Source: Achromobacter sp.
GTDB taxonomy: Bacteria > Pseudomonadota > Gammaproteobacteria > Burkholderiales > Burkholderiaceae_B
Direction of reading: 5' to 3'
DNA: 7,752 bases
NCBI GenBank assembly: GCA_003454835.1
Contig: DMTA01000339.1
Coordinates: forward strand, 1-7,752
Shown here: piece after piece, positions 1 to 5,456 of the stretch
Position numbering within the stretch: the stretch's first letter is position 1
Layout of the letters: each line of letters starts with the position of its first letter
Program-made: the position numbers and the translations under genes
The notes under the pieces: model-generated
Database searches by the model: none
What the model saw: the letters and a program-made list of their open reading frames with translations, nothing else
What the model was told of the DNA's origin: nothing

Positions 1-218
1 GGGGGCCCGCCCCCCCCCGCCGCAGCGCCGACCGCATCGTCCAAGGCGCGCCGCTGGCCGCCCGCATCAATAAACGCTTGTCCGCCAGGCTCGCCACCGG
101 CGCCGCCTTGACCGAGGACGAGTATCGCGATTATTTCTCCTATGCTGAAAGCCGGGACCACAGAGAGGGCGTGCGCGCCTTCCTGGCCGGCGAAGACCCT
201 TCCTTTTCCGGAGACTAG
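1..218 (+). CDS. Enoyl-CoA hydratase/isomerase (crotonase) family protein, C-terminal part
   Basis: Partial gene entering from the left edge; the reading frame with codons beginning at position 3 stays open for 71 codons to the TAG at 216-218. The readable end contains IVQGAPLAARINKRL, then LTEDEYRDYF, then SRDHREGVRAFLAGEDPSFSGD. This is the classic end of a crotonase-fold protein: the 'AP.A....K' helix, the 'S.D..EG..AFL' helix and the final 'P.F.G' turn. Family members hydrate or isomerise acyl-CoA thioesters in the cytoplasm. The oxyanion-hole and acid/base residues lie upstream of the window, so the exact reaction cannot be told. The stop is only four bases before the matB start, which implies co-transcription and probably translational coupling. 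The first five or so residues (GPAPP) come from homopolymer-rich DNA and fit the family poorly. Confidence is high for the family and low for the substrate. Confidence 0.85.
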   Translation, partial: GPAPPRRSADRIVQGAPLAARINKRLSARLATGAALTEDEYRDYFSYAESRDHREGVRAFLAGEDPSFSGD

Positions 219-222
219 ACAG

Positions 223-1764
223 GTGAGCAACGCCAACCTATACGCTGTCCTGCAAGGCGGCTTTCCCAAAGACCGCAGCAAAGTCGCGCTCGAGACGCCC
301 GACCTCCAATACACCTGGGACGACATCGACCGCGCGACCGCGTGCCTGGCGAACCTGCTGCAATCGCTGAACCTGCCGGACGGCGCGCGCGTCGCCGTGC
401 AGGTCGAGAAGTCGCCCGAGGCGCTGCTGCTGTACCTGGCCACGCTGCGCGCAGGCCTCGTGTATCTGCCGCTGAACACCGCCTATCGCGAATCCGAAAT
501 CGAATACTTCCTGGGCAACGCCGAGCCGTCCGTGGTGGTCTGCGCCAGCAAGAACCTGGACTGGGTCAAGCGCGCCGCCGACAAGGCCAACTGCCCGCAC
601 GTCTACACGCTGGACGAGGACCGCACCGGCACGCTGCTGGACGCGGCCGGCGGCCTGTCCCAGACCTTCAAGACCGTTGAAAGCAAGCCGGACGACCTGG
701 CTGCCATCTTGTACACGTCCGGCACGACGGGCCGCAGCAAGGGCGCGATGCTGTCGCACGGCAACCTGGCGGCCAACGCGCGCACCCTGCACGAATACTG
801 GGGCTGGCGCGAGGACGACGTGTTGCTGCACATGCTGCCGATCTTCCACGTGCACGGTCTGTTCGTCGCATCGCACGGCGCGCTGCTGGCGGGCGCGCGG
901 ATGATCTGGCTGCCCAAGCTGGACGCCGACCAGGCGCTGCACTATCTGCCGCAAAGCACCGTGATGATGGGCGTGCCGACGTACTACGTGCGTCTGCTTG
1001 CCGATCCGCGCTTCAATCGCGACGTCTGCGCCAACATGCGCCTCTTCATCTCGGGCTCGGCGCCGCTGCTGGCCGAGACGTTCTCGGACTTCAAGGAACG
1101 CAGCGGCCATCCCATTCTTGAGCGCTACGGCATGAGCGAGACCGTCATGCTGACCTCCAATCCGTACGACGCCGCGCTGGGCGAGCGCCTGGCCGGCACG
1201 GTCGGCCGCGCCTTGCCTGGCGTGGATGTCCGGGTGGTCGACGACGCCGGCAAGCCGCTGGCGCCAGGCGAGATCGGCAACGTGCAGGTGCGCGGCCCCA
1301 ACGTGTTCTCGGGCTACTGGCGCATGCCGGAAAAGACCCGCGAGGAATTCACCGAAGACGGCTGGTTCAAGACCGGCGACGTGGGCCGCTGGGGCGGCGA
1401 GTCCGCCGGCCGCACGGCGCCGGACGACTACTTGTCCATCGTCGGCCGCAGCAAGGACCTGATCATCTCCGGCGGCTACAACGTGTACCCCAAGGAGATC
1501 GAGACGCTTATCGACGACATGCCGGGCGTGTCGGAGTCGGCGGTGATCGGCGTGCCGCATCCGGACTTCGGCGAGGCCGTGGTGGCCGTCGTGGTGCCCA
1601 AGGACGGCGCGACGCTGGACGCCTCGGCCATGCAGGCGGAGTTGAAGAGCCGCATCGCCAACTTCAAGGTGCCCAAGCGCGTTCACATCATCGACCAGTT
1701 GCCGCGCAATACGATGGGCAAAGTGCAGAAGAACGTGCTGCGCGACACCTACAAGGCGCTGTAG
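223..1764 (+). CDS. matB: Malonyl-CoA synthetase (MatB), ANL adenylating enzyme
   Basis: Cytoplasmic enzyme that joins malonate to CoA with ATP through a malonyl-adenylate; 513 residues, normal for MatB. The GTG at 223 is chosen as start because the family begins with an 'NANLYAVL'-like sequence, a GGAG lies about nine bases upstream, and an earlier ATG at 142 would add 27 unrelated residues overlapping the crotonase gene. Visible motifs: P-loop LYTSGTTGRSKG (163-174); PIFHVHGLF, as in MatB proteins, after it; YGMSET (302-307); the ATP-ribose aspartate in FKTGD (D386); the hinge region GRSKD (408-412), followed by SGGYNVYPKEIE; and the catalytic lysine K500 in PRNTMGK, a known site of regulatory acetylation in related acyl-CoA synthetases. 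It follows the crotonase gene by four bases and ends in a terminator. Other short dicarboxylates such as methylmalonate are possible substrates, since MatB enzymes can be promiscuous. Confidence 0.9.
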   Translation: MSNANLYAVLQGGFPKDRSKVALETPDLQYTWDDIDRATACLANLLQSLNLPDGARVAVQVEKSPEALLLYLATLRAGLVYLPLNTAYRESEIEYFLGNAEPSVVVCASKNLDWVKRAADKANCPHVYTLDEDRTGTLLDAAGGLSQTFKTVESKPDDLAAILYTSGTTGRSKGAMLSHGNLAANARTLHEYWGWREDDVLLHMLPIFHVHGLFVASHGALLAGARMIWLPKLDADQALHYLPQSTVMMGVPTYYVRLLADPRFNRDVCANMRLFISGSAPLLAETFSDFKERSGHPILERYGMSETVMLTSNPYDAALGERLAGTVGRALPGVDVRVVDDAGKPLAPGEIGNVQVRGPNVFSGYWRMPEKTREEFTEDGWFKTGDVGRWGGESAGRTAPDDYLSIVGRSKDLIISGGYNVYPKEIETLIDDMPGVSESAVIGVPHPDFGEAVVAVVVPKDGATLDASAMQAELKSRIANFKVPKRVHIIDQLPRNTMGKVQKNVLRDTYKAL

Positions 1765-1773
1765 GACTTATCG

Positions 1774-1802
1774 AAGCCGGTCCCCCCCGGGGCCGGCTTT
1801 TT
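1774..1802 (+). terminator. Intrinsic terminator after matB
   Basis: The arms AAGCCGG (1774-1780) and CCGGCTT (1793-1799) pair; beyond a bulged T at 1781, CCCC (1782-1785) pairs with GGGG (1789-1792), leaving a CCC loop. A run of five T (1798-1802) follows. It starts nine bases after the matB stop and should end the crotonase-matB transcript before the receptor gene. Confidence 0.85.
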
Positions 1803-1826
1803 CACCGCATTCATTCACCGCATCAA
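1801..1826 (+). repeat. Tandem duplication of 13 bp
   Basis: TTCACCGCATTCA (1801-1813) is followed at once by TTCACCGCATCAA (1814-1826); the first ten bases are identical. It begins in the T-run of the matB terminator and lies in the leader region of the receptor gene. Function unknown; it may be a chance duplication. Confidence 0.6.
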
Positions 1827-1963
1827 TCCACGGCAGCCAAGGAGACGCACCCCCATCCAATGCACCGATAAGACTTGCCCGCCGCATTCAGAAGAAAAAA
1901 ATATCTCAGCGACGAGACGCCAAAAAACAGGCGCCGTCCCCCGATGCAGCAAGAGGAGACAAA

Positions 1964-2935
1964 ATGACTTATCGCACCACCGCCGCGGCCGTGTTCGCCG
2001 TGGCAGCCCTGGGTTTCGGCGGCGTTGCCGCCGCGCAATGGCCCGAACGCCCCATCACGCTGATCGTTCCGTTTCCCGCCGGCGGCGGCACGGACACGTT
2101 CGCCCGTCCGCTGGCCGCGCAGCTCACCACGCAGCTTGGCCAGACGGTGGTCATCGACAACAAGGGCGGCGCGGGTGGCACCGTCGGCGCCGGCGTGGCG
2201 GCCAAGGCCAAGCCGGACGGCTACACGTTCTTCATGGGCGGCGCGCACCATGCGCTGGCGCCTTCCCTTTACAAGAGCCTGAGCTACAACATCCAGAAGG
2301 ATTTCGTGCCGGTCGCGCTGGTCGCGCAGCCGCCGCAGGTCGTCGTCATCAACGCAAGCAAGTTGCCGGTCAAGACCTTGCAGGAGTTCATCGATTACGC
2401 CAAGAAACGCCCCGGTGAAATCAACTTCGGCACGGCGGGCAAGGGCAGCACGCACCACCTGGCCGGCGAGTTGTTCGCGATGCAGACGGGGGTCAAGCTG
2501 GTGGACGTGCCGTATCAGGGGGCGGGTCCCATGCTGTCGGCGCTGATCGGCGGTCAGGTGGATCTGGCGTTCGACGGGCTGGGTTCGTCGGCCGGGCACA
2601 TCCGCGCCGGCGCGATCAAACCGCTGGCGGTGGCCGCCACCGAACGTTCGCAATCGCTGCCCGACGTACCCACGGCTGCCGAAGCTGGCGTGCCGAACTA
2701 CGTCGTGTCGACCTGGTATGCGATCTGGGCGCCTGCGGGCACGCCCAAGGAAGCCACGGAACGGATGGCCGCCGAGATCACCAAGGCGCTGAATACGCCC
2801 AAGCTGAAGGAAACCTGGGCGGGCAACGGCACCGGTGTGCCCACGCTGACCGGCGCCGAGTTCGGCAAGTTCGTCGACAGCGAAGTCCAGCGCTGGGCCA
2901 AGGTCGTCAAGGACTCCGGCGTTACGCTGGACTAA
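1964..2935 (+). CDS. Bug-family (TctC-type) periplasmic solute-binding receptor
   Basis: A 323-residue secreted binding protein of the Bug/tripartite tricarboxylate receptor family, which captures small carboxylates or related metabolites in the periplasm. The ATG at 1964 has AGGAG at 1954-1958. A Sec signal peptide is visible: TYR, a hydrophobic stretch (7-23) and a cut after AAA24 before QW. The mature protein starts with the family hallmark PERPITLIVPFPAGGGTD (D44), then VIDNKGGAGGTVG (63-75), NFGTAGKGSTHHL (154-166), VPYQGAGPM (182-190) and GGQVDLAFDG (196-205). No TctA/TctB membrane genes are in the window, so it is an orphan receptor, common for this expanded family in Bordetella-like bacteria. 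A terminator separates it from matB; malonate or a related acid as ligand is only a guess from position. Its last codons begin a 13-bp tandem array. Confidence 0.92.
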   Translation: MTYRTTAAAVFAVAALGFGGVAAAQWPERPITLIVPFPAGGGTDTFARPLAAQLTTQLGQTVVIDNKGGAGGTVGAGVAAKAKPDGYTFFMGGAHHALAPSLYKSLSYNIQKDFVPVALVAQPPQVVVINASKLPVKTLQEFIDYAKKRPGEINFGTAGKGSTHHLAGELFAMQTGVKLVDVPYQGAGPMLSALIGGQVDLAFDGLGSSAGHIRAGAIKPLAVAATERSQSLPDVPTAAEAGVPNYVVSTWYAIWAPAGTPKEATERMAAEITKALNTPKLKETWAGNGTGVPTLTGAEFGKFVDSEVQRWAKVVKDSGVTLD

Positions 2936-3017
2936 GCGGCTGGACTAAGCGGCTGGACTAAGCGGCCGCATTAAGCAGCAGCACTAAGCAGCAGCACTAA
3001 GCGGCTGCAATAAGCCG
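2927..3017. repeat. Seven-unit 13-bp tandem array between convergent genes
   Basis: The units start at 2927, 2940, 2953, 2966, 2979, 2992 and 3005. Units 1-3 are identical (CTGGACTAAGCGG). The others are diverged: CCGCATTAAGCAG, CAGCACTAAGCAG, CAGCACTAAGCGG and CTGCAATAAGCCG. Unit 1 contains the last two codons and stop (Leu-Asp-TAA) of the receptor gene, and unit 7 ends two bases from the reductase stop codon. Every unit keeps TAAGC, and because 13 is not a multiple of three, TAA falls in all three plus-strand frames. GCGGCT (3001-3006) and AGCCGC (3013-3018) form a perfect six-base hairpin in the last unit, but no T-run follows on either strand. Confidence 0.9.
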
Positions 3018-3019
3018 CA

Positions 3020-3976
3020 TCAGCGCCAATCGCTGGCCTGGCTGAGCCGGGCCAGCTGGTCGCGCGTCAGCGTCAGGCTGGCGGCCTTGACCAGTTCGTC
3101 CAGCTGGGCGAGCGAGGTGGCGCTGACGATGGGCGAGGTGATGCCCGGTTGCGCGATCTGCCAGGCCAGTGCGGCCTGCGCGGGCGTGCAGCCGGCGTCC
3201 TCGGCCACCTCGTCCAGCGCCTTCAGGATGCGATAGCCGCGATCGTTCAGATACGTGTCCACGATCTTTTTGCCGCGCGCGCTCTTGCCCGCGTCTTCGG
3301 GGCCACGGTACTTGCCGCTGAGAAATCCGCTTGCCAGCGCAAAATAATTGATCGTGCCCATCTGCTGAGTCTTCACCAGGCTTTGCAGGCCGGATTCGAA
3401 GGGCTCGCGCGTGTACAGGTTGTACTCGGGCTGAATGCTCTCGTAACGCGGCAGGCTGTGGCGTTCGCTGGCGATCAGCGCTTCCGACAGCCGCACGGCT
3501 GTGTAGTTGGACGCGCCGATCGCACGCACCTTGCCCGCTTCGATGTGCTTGGCGTATTCGGCCAGCGTGTCGGTCAGCGGCGTGTCCGGGTCGTCCTGGT
3601 GCGATTGGTACAGGTCCACATAGTCCGTCTGCAATCGCGCCAGCGATGCGTCCAGCGAGCGGCGGATGTAGGCGGGCGACAGGCCTTTCTGGCCCGGCCC
3701 CATCTCCATGCCGACTTTGGTCGCAATCAGCACCTGGTCGCGCTTGCCCGAGCGCTTGAGCCACTTGCCGATCAAGGTTTCGGATTCGCCGCCCTGGTTG
3801 CCGGGGACCCAGCGCGAATACATGTCGGCCGTGTCGATGAAATTCAGGCCGGCGTCCACCAGCGCATCCAGCAGAGAAAAGGTGCCGGCCTCGTCGACGG
3901 TCCAGCCGAAGACGTTGCCGCCGAAAGTAAGGGGGGGGACCTGCAGGCCGGATCGGCCCAATGCGCGTTTGATCAT
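3020..3976 (-). CDS. Aldo/keto reductase family oxidoreductase
   Basis: A 318-residue, soluble NAD(P)H-dependent reductase of the aldo/keto reductase superfamily; its carbonyl substrate is unknown. The TIM-barrel pattern is complete: N-terminal hairpin with LGRSGLQV, GLNFIDTADMY giving catalytic D48 and Y53, LIATKVG giving K87, and YQSHQDD giving H126, so the Asp-Tyr-Lys-His tetrad is intact. AIGASNYTAVRLSEAL and SPIVSATSLAQLDEL match the cofactor-binding part. WVPGNQGGESE resembles the loop of reductases annotated as YajO/Tas-like. The ATG at 3974-3976 has GAGG six bases upstream on the minus strand. The gene converges on the receptor gene across the 13-bp array and diverges from the ABC unit. 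A run of eight C in the coding strand (3931-3938, codons about 13-16) lies close to the start and could make the frame slip. No neighbour explains its role. Confidence 0.92.
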   Translation of the reverse strand: MIKRALGRSGLQVPPLTFGGNVFGWTVDEAGTFSLLDALVDAGLNFIDTADMYSRWVPGNQGGESETLIGKWLKRSGKRDQVLIATKVGMEMGPGQKGLSPAYIRRSLDASLARLQTDYVDLYQSHQDDPDTPLTDTLAEYAKHIEAGKVRAIGASNYTAVRLSEALIASERHSLPRYESIQPEYNLYTREPFESGLQSLVKTQQMGTINYFALASGFLSGKYRGPEDAGKSARGKKIVDTYLNDRGYRILKALDEVAEDAGCTPAQAALAWQIAQPGITSPIVSATSLAQLDELVKAASLTLTRDQLARLSQASDWR

Positions 3977-4044
3977 GGCTAGCCTCGGGATGCCGTCGGG
4001 CGGGCGCGCGGAACGGGATGAACGGCGTTCGCCCGGCGGTTGTC

Positions 4045-4050
4045 AGTATA
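4045..4050 (-). promoter_or_regulatory. Possible -10 element for the aldo/keto reductase gene
   Basis: Read on the minus strand this is TATACT, five of six matches to the sigma-70 -10 consensus, about 70 bases before the reductase ATG. No recognisable -35 is found 16-18 bases further up, where the G/C-rich array begins. The call rests on one hexamer in otherwise GC-rich DNA. Confidence 0.3.
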
Positions 4051-4060
4051 TTCACGCTGT

Positions 4061-4161
4061 CGCACCGGGGGGGCGTCGCACCGGGGGCCGCTGCACCGGG
4101 CTGCACCGGAGTCCGCCGCACCGGAGTCCGCCGCACCGGGGGCCATCGCACCGCGGCGGGG
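4061..4161. repeat. GC-rich tandem array, mostly 15-bp period
   Basis: A (C/T)GCACC core recurs at 4061, 4077, 4092, 4102, 4117, 4132 and 4147, with spacings of 16, 15, 10, 15, 15 and 15. The two best-preserved units (4102 and 4117) differ only in their first base and end in GCACCGGAGTCCGC; the outer ones carry G-runs instead (seven G at 4067-4073, five G at 4083-4087). The 10-base step looks like a unit that lost five bases. The array sits between the presumed divergent promoters and is unrelated in sequence to the 13-bp array on the other side of the reductase gene. Confidence 0.85.
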
Positions 4162-4201
4162 CAGGTCCGTATGGATGCACCATTACAGGGATTCCCCCCA
4201 A

Positions 4202-4216
4202 GTCCATTTGGTGGAC
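4202..4216. promoter_or_regulatory. Inverted repeat upstream of the ABC unit (possible operator)
   Basis: GTCCA (4202-4206) and TGGAC (4212-4216) are perfect inverted arms around TTTGG. A TATACG hexamer lies 12 bases downstream (4229-4234). If that is a -10 element, the inverted repeat would overlap the -35 position, a usual place for a repressor. The arms are short and the promoter match weak. Confidence 0.3.
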
Positions 4217-4329
4217 GGCACGTTAGACTATACGGCTTTGTGGCAGGACAAACGGATCAAAAACCCGCGCCCGCCATGAAGCAACCGGCACATTCAACAA
4301 GCAACACCCAGGGTTCAAGGAGCAAACAT

Positions 4330-5301
4330 ATGCTGATCGGAAAAAAACATTTTCTGACGGTTGGCGCGATGGCGCTGGCGATGGCCATCGCCGCGCCGGT
4401 CGCCGCGCAGCAAAAGTCCGTCGCGGTGACCGCCATCGTCGAGCATCCGGCGCTGGACGCCGTGCGTGACGGGGTGCAAGACGCCCTCAAGCAAGCCGGC
4501 TACGAGCCGGGCAAGAACCTGAAGTGGCAATACCAAAGCGCGCAGGGCAATAACGGCACCGCCGCGCAGATCGCCCGCAAGTTCGTCGGCGACCGCCCGG
4601 ACGCCATCGTCGCGATCGCCACGCCGTCGGCGCAGGCCGTCGTGGCCGCCACCAAGGACGTGCCGGTGGTGTATTCCGCCGTGACCGATCCGGTTGCCGC
4701 GCAACTCGTGTCCAGCATGGACGCCTCGGGCACCAATGTGACCGGCGTGTCGGACCTGCTGGCGCTGGATAAGCAGGTTGAACTCATCAAGAAGATCCTT
4801 CCCAACGCCAAGCGCGTCGGCATCGTCTACAACCCGGGCGAGGCCAATTCGGTCGTGGTCGTCAAGAAGCTCCAGGAAATCCTGCCCAAGTCGGGCATGA
4901 GCCTGGTCGAAGCCGCCGCCCCGCGCTCGGTGGACGTGGCGTCCGCCGCCCGCAGCCTGATCGGCAAGGTCGACGTCATCTACACCAACACCGACAACAA
5001 CGTCGTGTCGGCGTATGAGTCGCTGGTCAAGGTGGGCAACGACGCCAAGATCCCCCTGATCGCGTCGGACACCGACAGCGTCAAGCGCGGCGGCATCGCC
5101 GCCCTGGGCATCAACTACCGCGATCTGGGCGTGCAGACCGGCAAGGTCGTCGTGCGCATCCTGAAGGGCGAGAAGCCCGGCGCGATTCCGTCTGAAACCA
5201 GCTCCAAACTTGAGCTGTACGTGAATCCGGGCGCGGCCGCCAAGCAGGGCGTGACCCTGCCCGAGGCGCTGATCAAGTCCGCCGCGGTGGTCGTGAAATA
5301 A
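4330..5301 (+). CDS. ABC transporter periplasmic binding protein (TrpX-like, ABC_sub_bind family)
   Basis: A 323-residue solute receptor of the TrpX/COG2984 class, the capture part of the importer encoded downstream. The ATG at 4330 is preceded by AAGGAG (4317-4322) with seven bases spacing, much better than the in-frame ATG at 4276, which has no Shine-Dalgarno sequence. The signal peptide has KKH, a hydrophobic core (8-24) and a cut after VAA26; there is no lipobox cysteine, so the protein should be free in the periplasm. Family landmarks: IVEHPALDAVRDG (36-48), IATPSAQA (96-103), SAVTDPVAA (116-124), NVTGVSD (136-142), VYNPGEANS (166-174), TDNNVVSA (221-228) and GGIAALGINYRDLG (254-267). 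Firmicute relatives take up tryptophan; in proteobacteria the ligand of this class is mostly unassigned, so tryptophan is not claimed. A strong terminator follows the gene. Confidence 0.92.
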   Translation: MLIGKKHFLTVGAMALAMAIAAPVAAQQKSVAVTAIVEHPALDAVRDGVQDALKQAGYEPGKNLKWQYQSAQGNNGTAAQIARKFVGDRPDAIVAIATPSAQAVVAATKDVPVVYSAVTDPVAAQLVSSMDASGTNVTGVSDLLALDKQVELIKKILPNAKRVGIVYNPGEANSVVVVKKLQEILPKSGMSLVEAAAPRSVDVASAARSLIGKVDVIYTNTDNNVVSAYESLVKVGNDAKIPLIASDTDSVKRGGIAALGINYRDLGVQTGKVVVRILKGEKPGAIPSETSSKLELYVNPGAAAKQGVTLPEALIKSAAVVVK

Positions 5302-5317
5302 TACGGCGCTAAATCGG

Positions 5318-5352
5318 CCCCGCCATGCCTATCCGGCGTGCGCGGGGTTTTT
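5318..5352 (+). terminator. Intrinsic terminator between binding-protein and permease genes
   Basis: CCCCGC (5318-5323) pairs with GCGGGG (5342-5347), and inside it CATGCC (5324-5329) pairs with GGCGTG (5335-5340) including one G-U pair. C5341 is bulged and the loop is TATCC. Five T follow (5348-5352). The 12-pair stem with a T-run 16 bases after the stop codon is a convincing terminator. It lies inside the ABC unit, so it may cut most transcripts after the binding-protein gene. Confidence 0.85.
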
Positions 5353-5456
5353 CTTGCGTTTTTCGTGGTGTGCTTACCCGATGTTCCACAGGGCGGCAGC
5401 GTTCACAAGATGCTCGCGGCCCGGCTTTCGTTTCTTATCTTGATTGGATCTGACCC

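Larger units (their letters stand above)
3977..4329. other. Gene-free divergent intergenic region, 353 bp
   Basis: This stretch separates the minus-strand reductase from the plus-strand ABC binding-protein gene and must hold both promoters. From left to right it contains the reductase leader, a minus-strand TATACT hexamer (4045-4050), a 15-bp-period repeat array (4061-4161), and an AT-richer 170-bp leader with an inverted repeat (4202-4216). The plus-strand frame of the binding-protein gene is open through it from 4018. The encoded residues there are repetitive (RRTGVRRTG) or lack any recognisable character, and no in-frame ATG before 4330 has a good ribosome site, so I do not call it coding. 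I see no riboswitch or leader peptide rich in one amino acid. Confidence 0.7.

Noticed and set aside
142..222. Upstream ATG (142) as the matB start
   Set aside because: It adds 27 residues with no family resemblance, overlaps the crotonase end by 77 bases, and the GTG at 223 has a Shine-Dalgarno sequence and a MatB-like N-terminus.
238..1686. Long minus-strand open frame opposite matB
   Set aside because: It mirrors matB, is rich in His, Arg, Gln and Val as expected for antisense reading of GC-rich DNA, and shows no domain; matB itself has every family motif.
1875..1907. Promoter for the receptor gene (TTGCCC with TATCTC)
   Set aside because: The two hexamers are 21 bases apart and the -10 match is poor, so the pairing is not convincing, although a promoter must lie in 1803-1963.
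3149..3982. Plus-strand open frame across the reductase gene
   Set aside because: It is the shadow of a gene with a complete catalytic tetrad on the other strand; its translation shows no recognisable domain.
4061..4161. G-quadruplex in the G-rich array
   Set aside because: The G-runs are separated by loops of nine or more bases and several units carry only two G, so a stable quadruplex is unlikely.
2927..4161. CRISPR array at either tandem repeat
   Set aside because: The units are 13 or 15 bp, directly adjoining with no spacers, and there are no cas genes nearby.
4018..4329. N-terminal extension of the ABC binding protein back to 4018 or 4276
   Set aside because: The signal peptide must be at the N-terminus, the extension is encoded by the repeat array and leader, and only the ATG at 4330 has a strong ribosome site.
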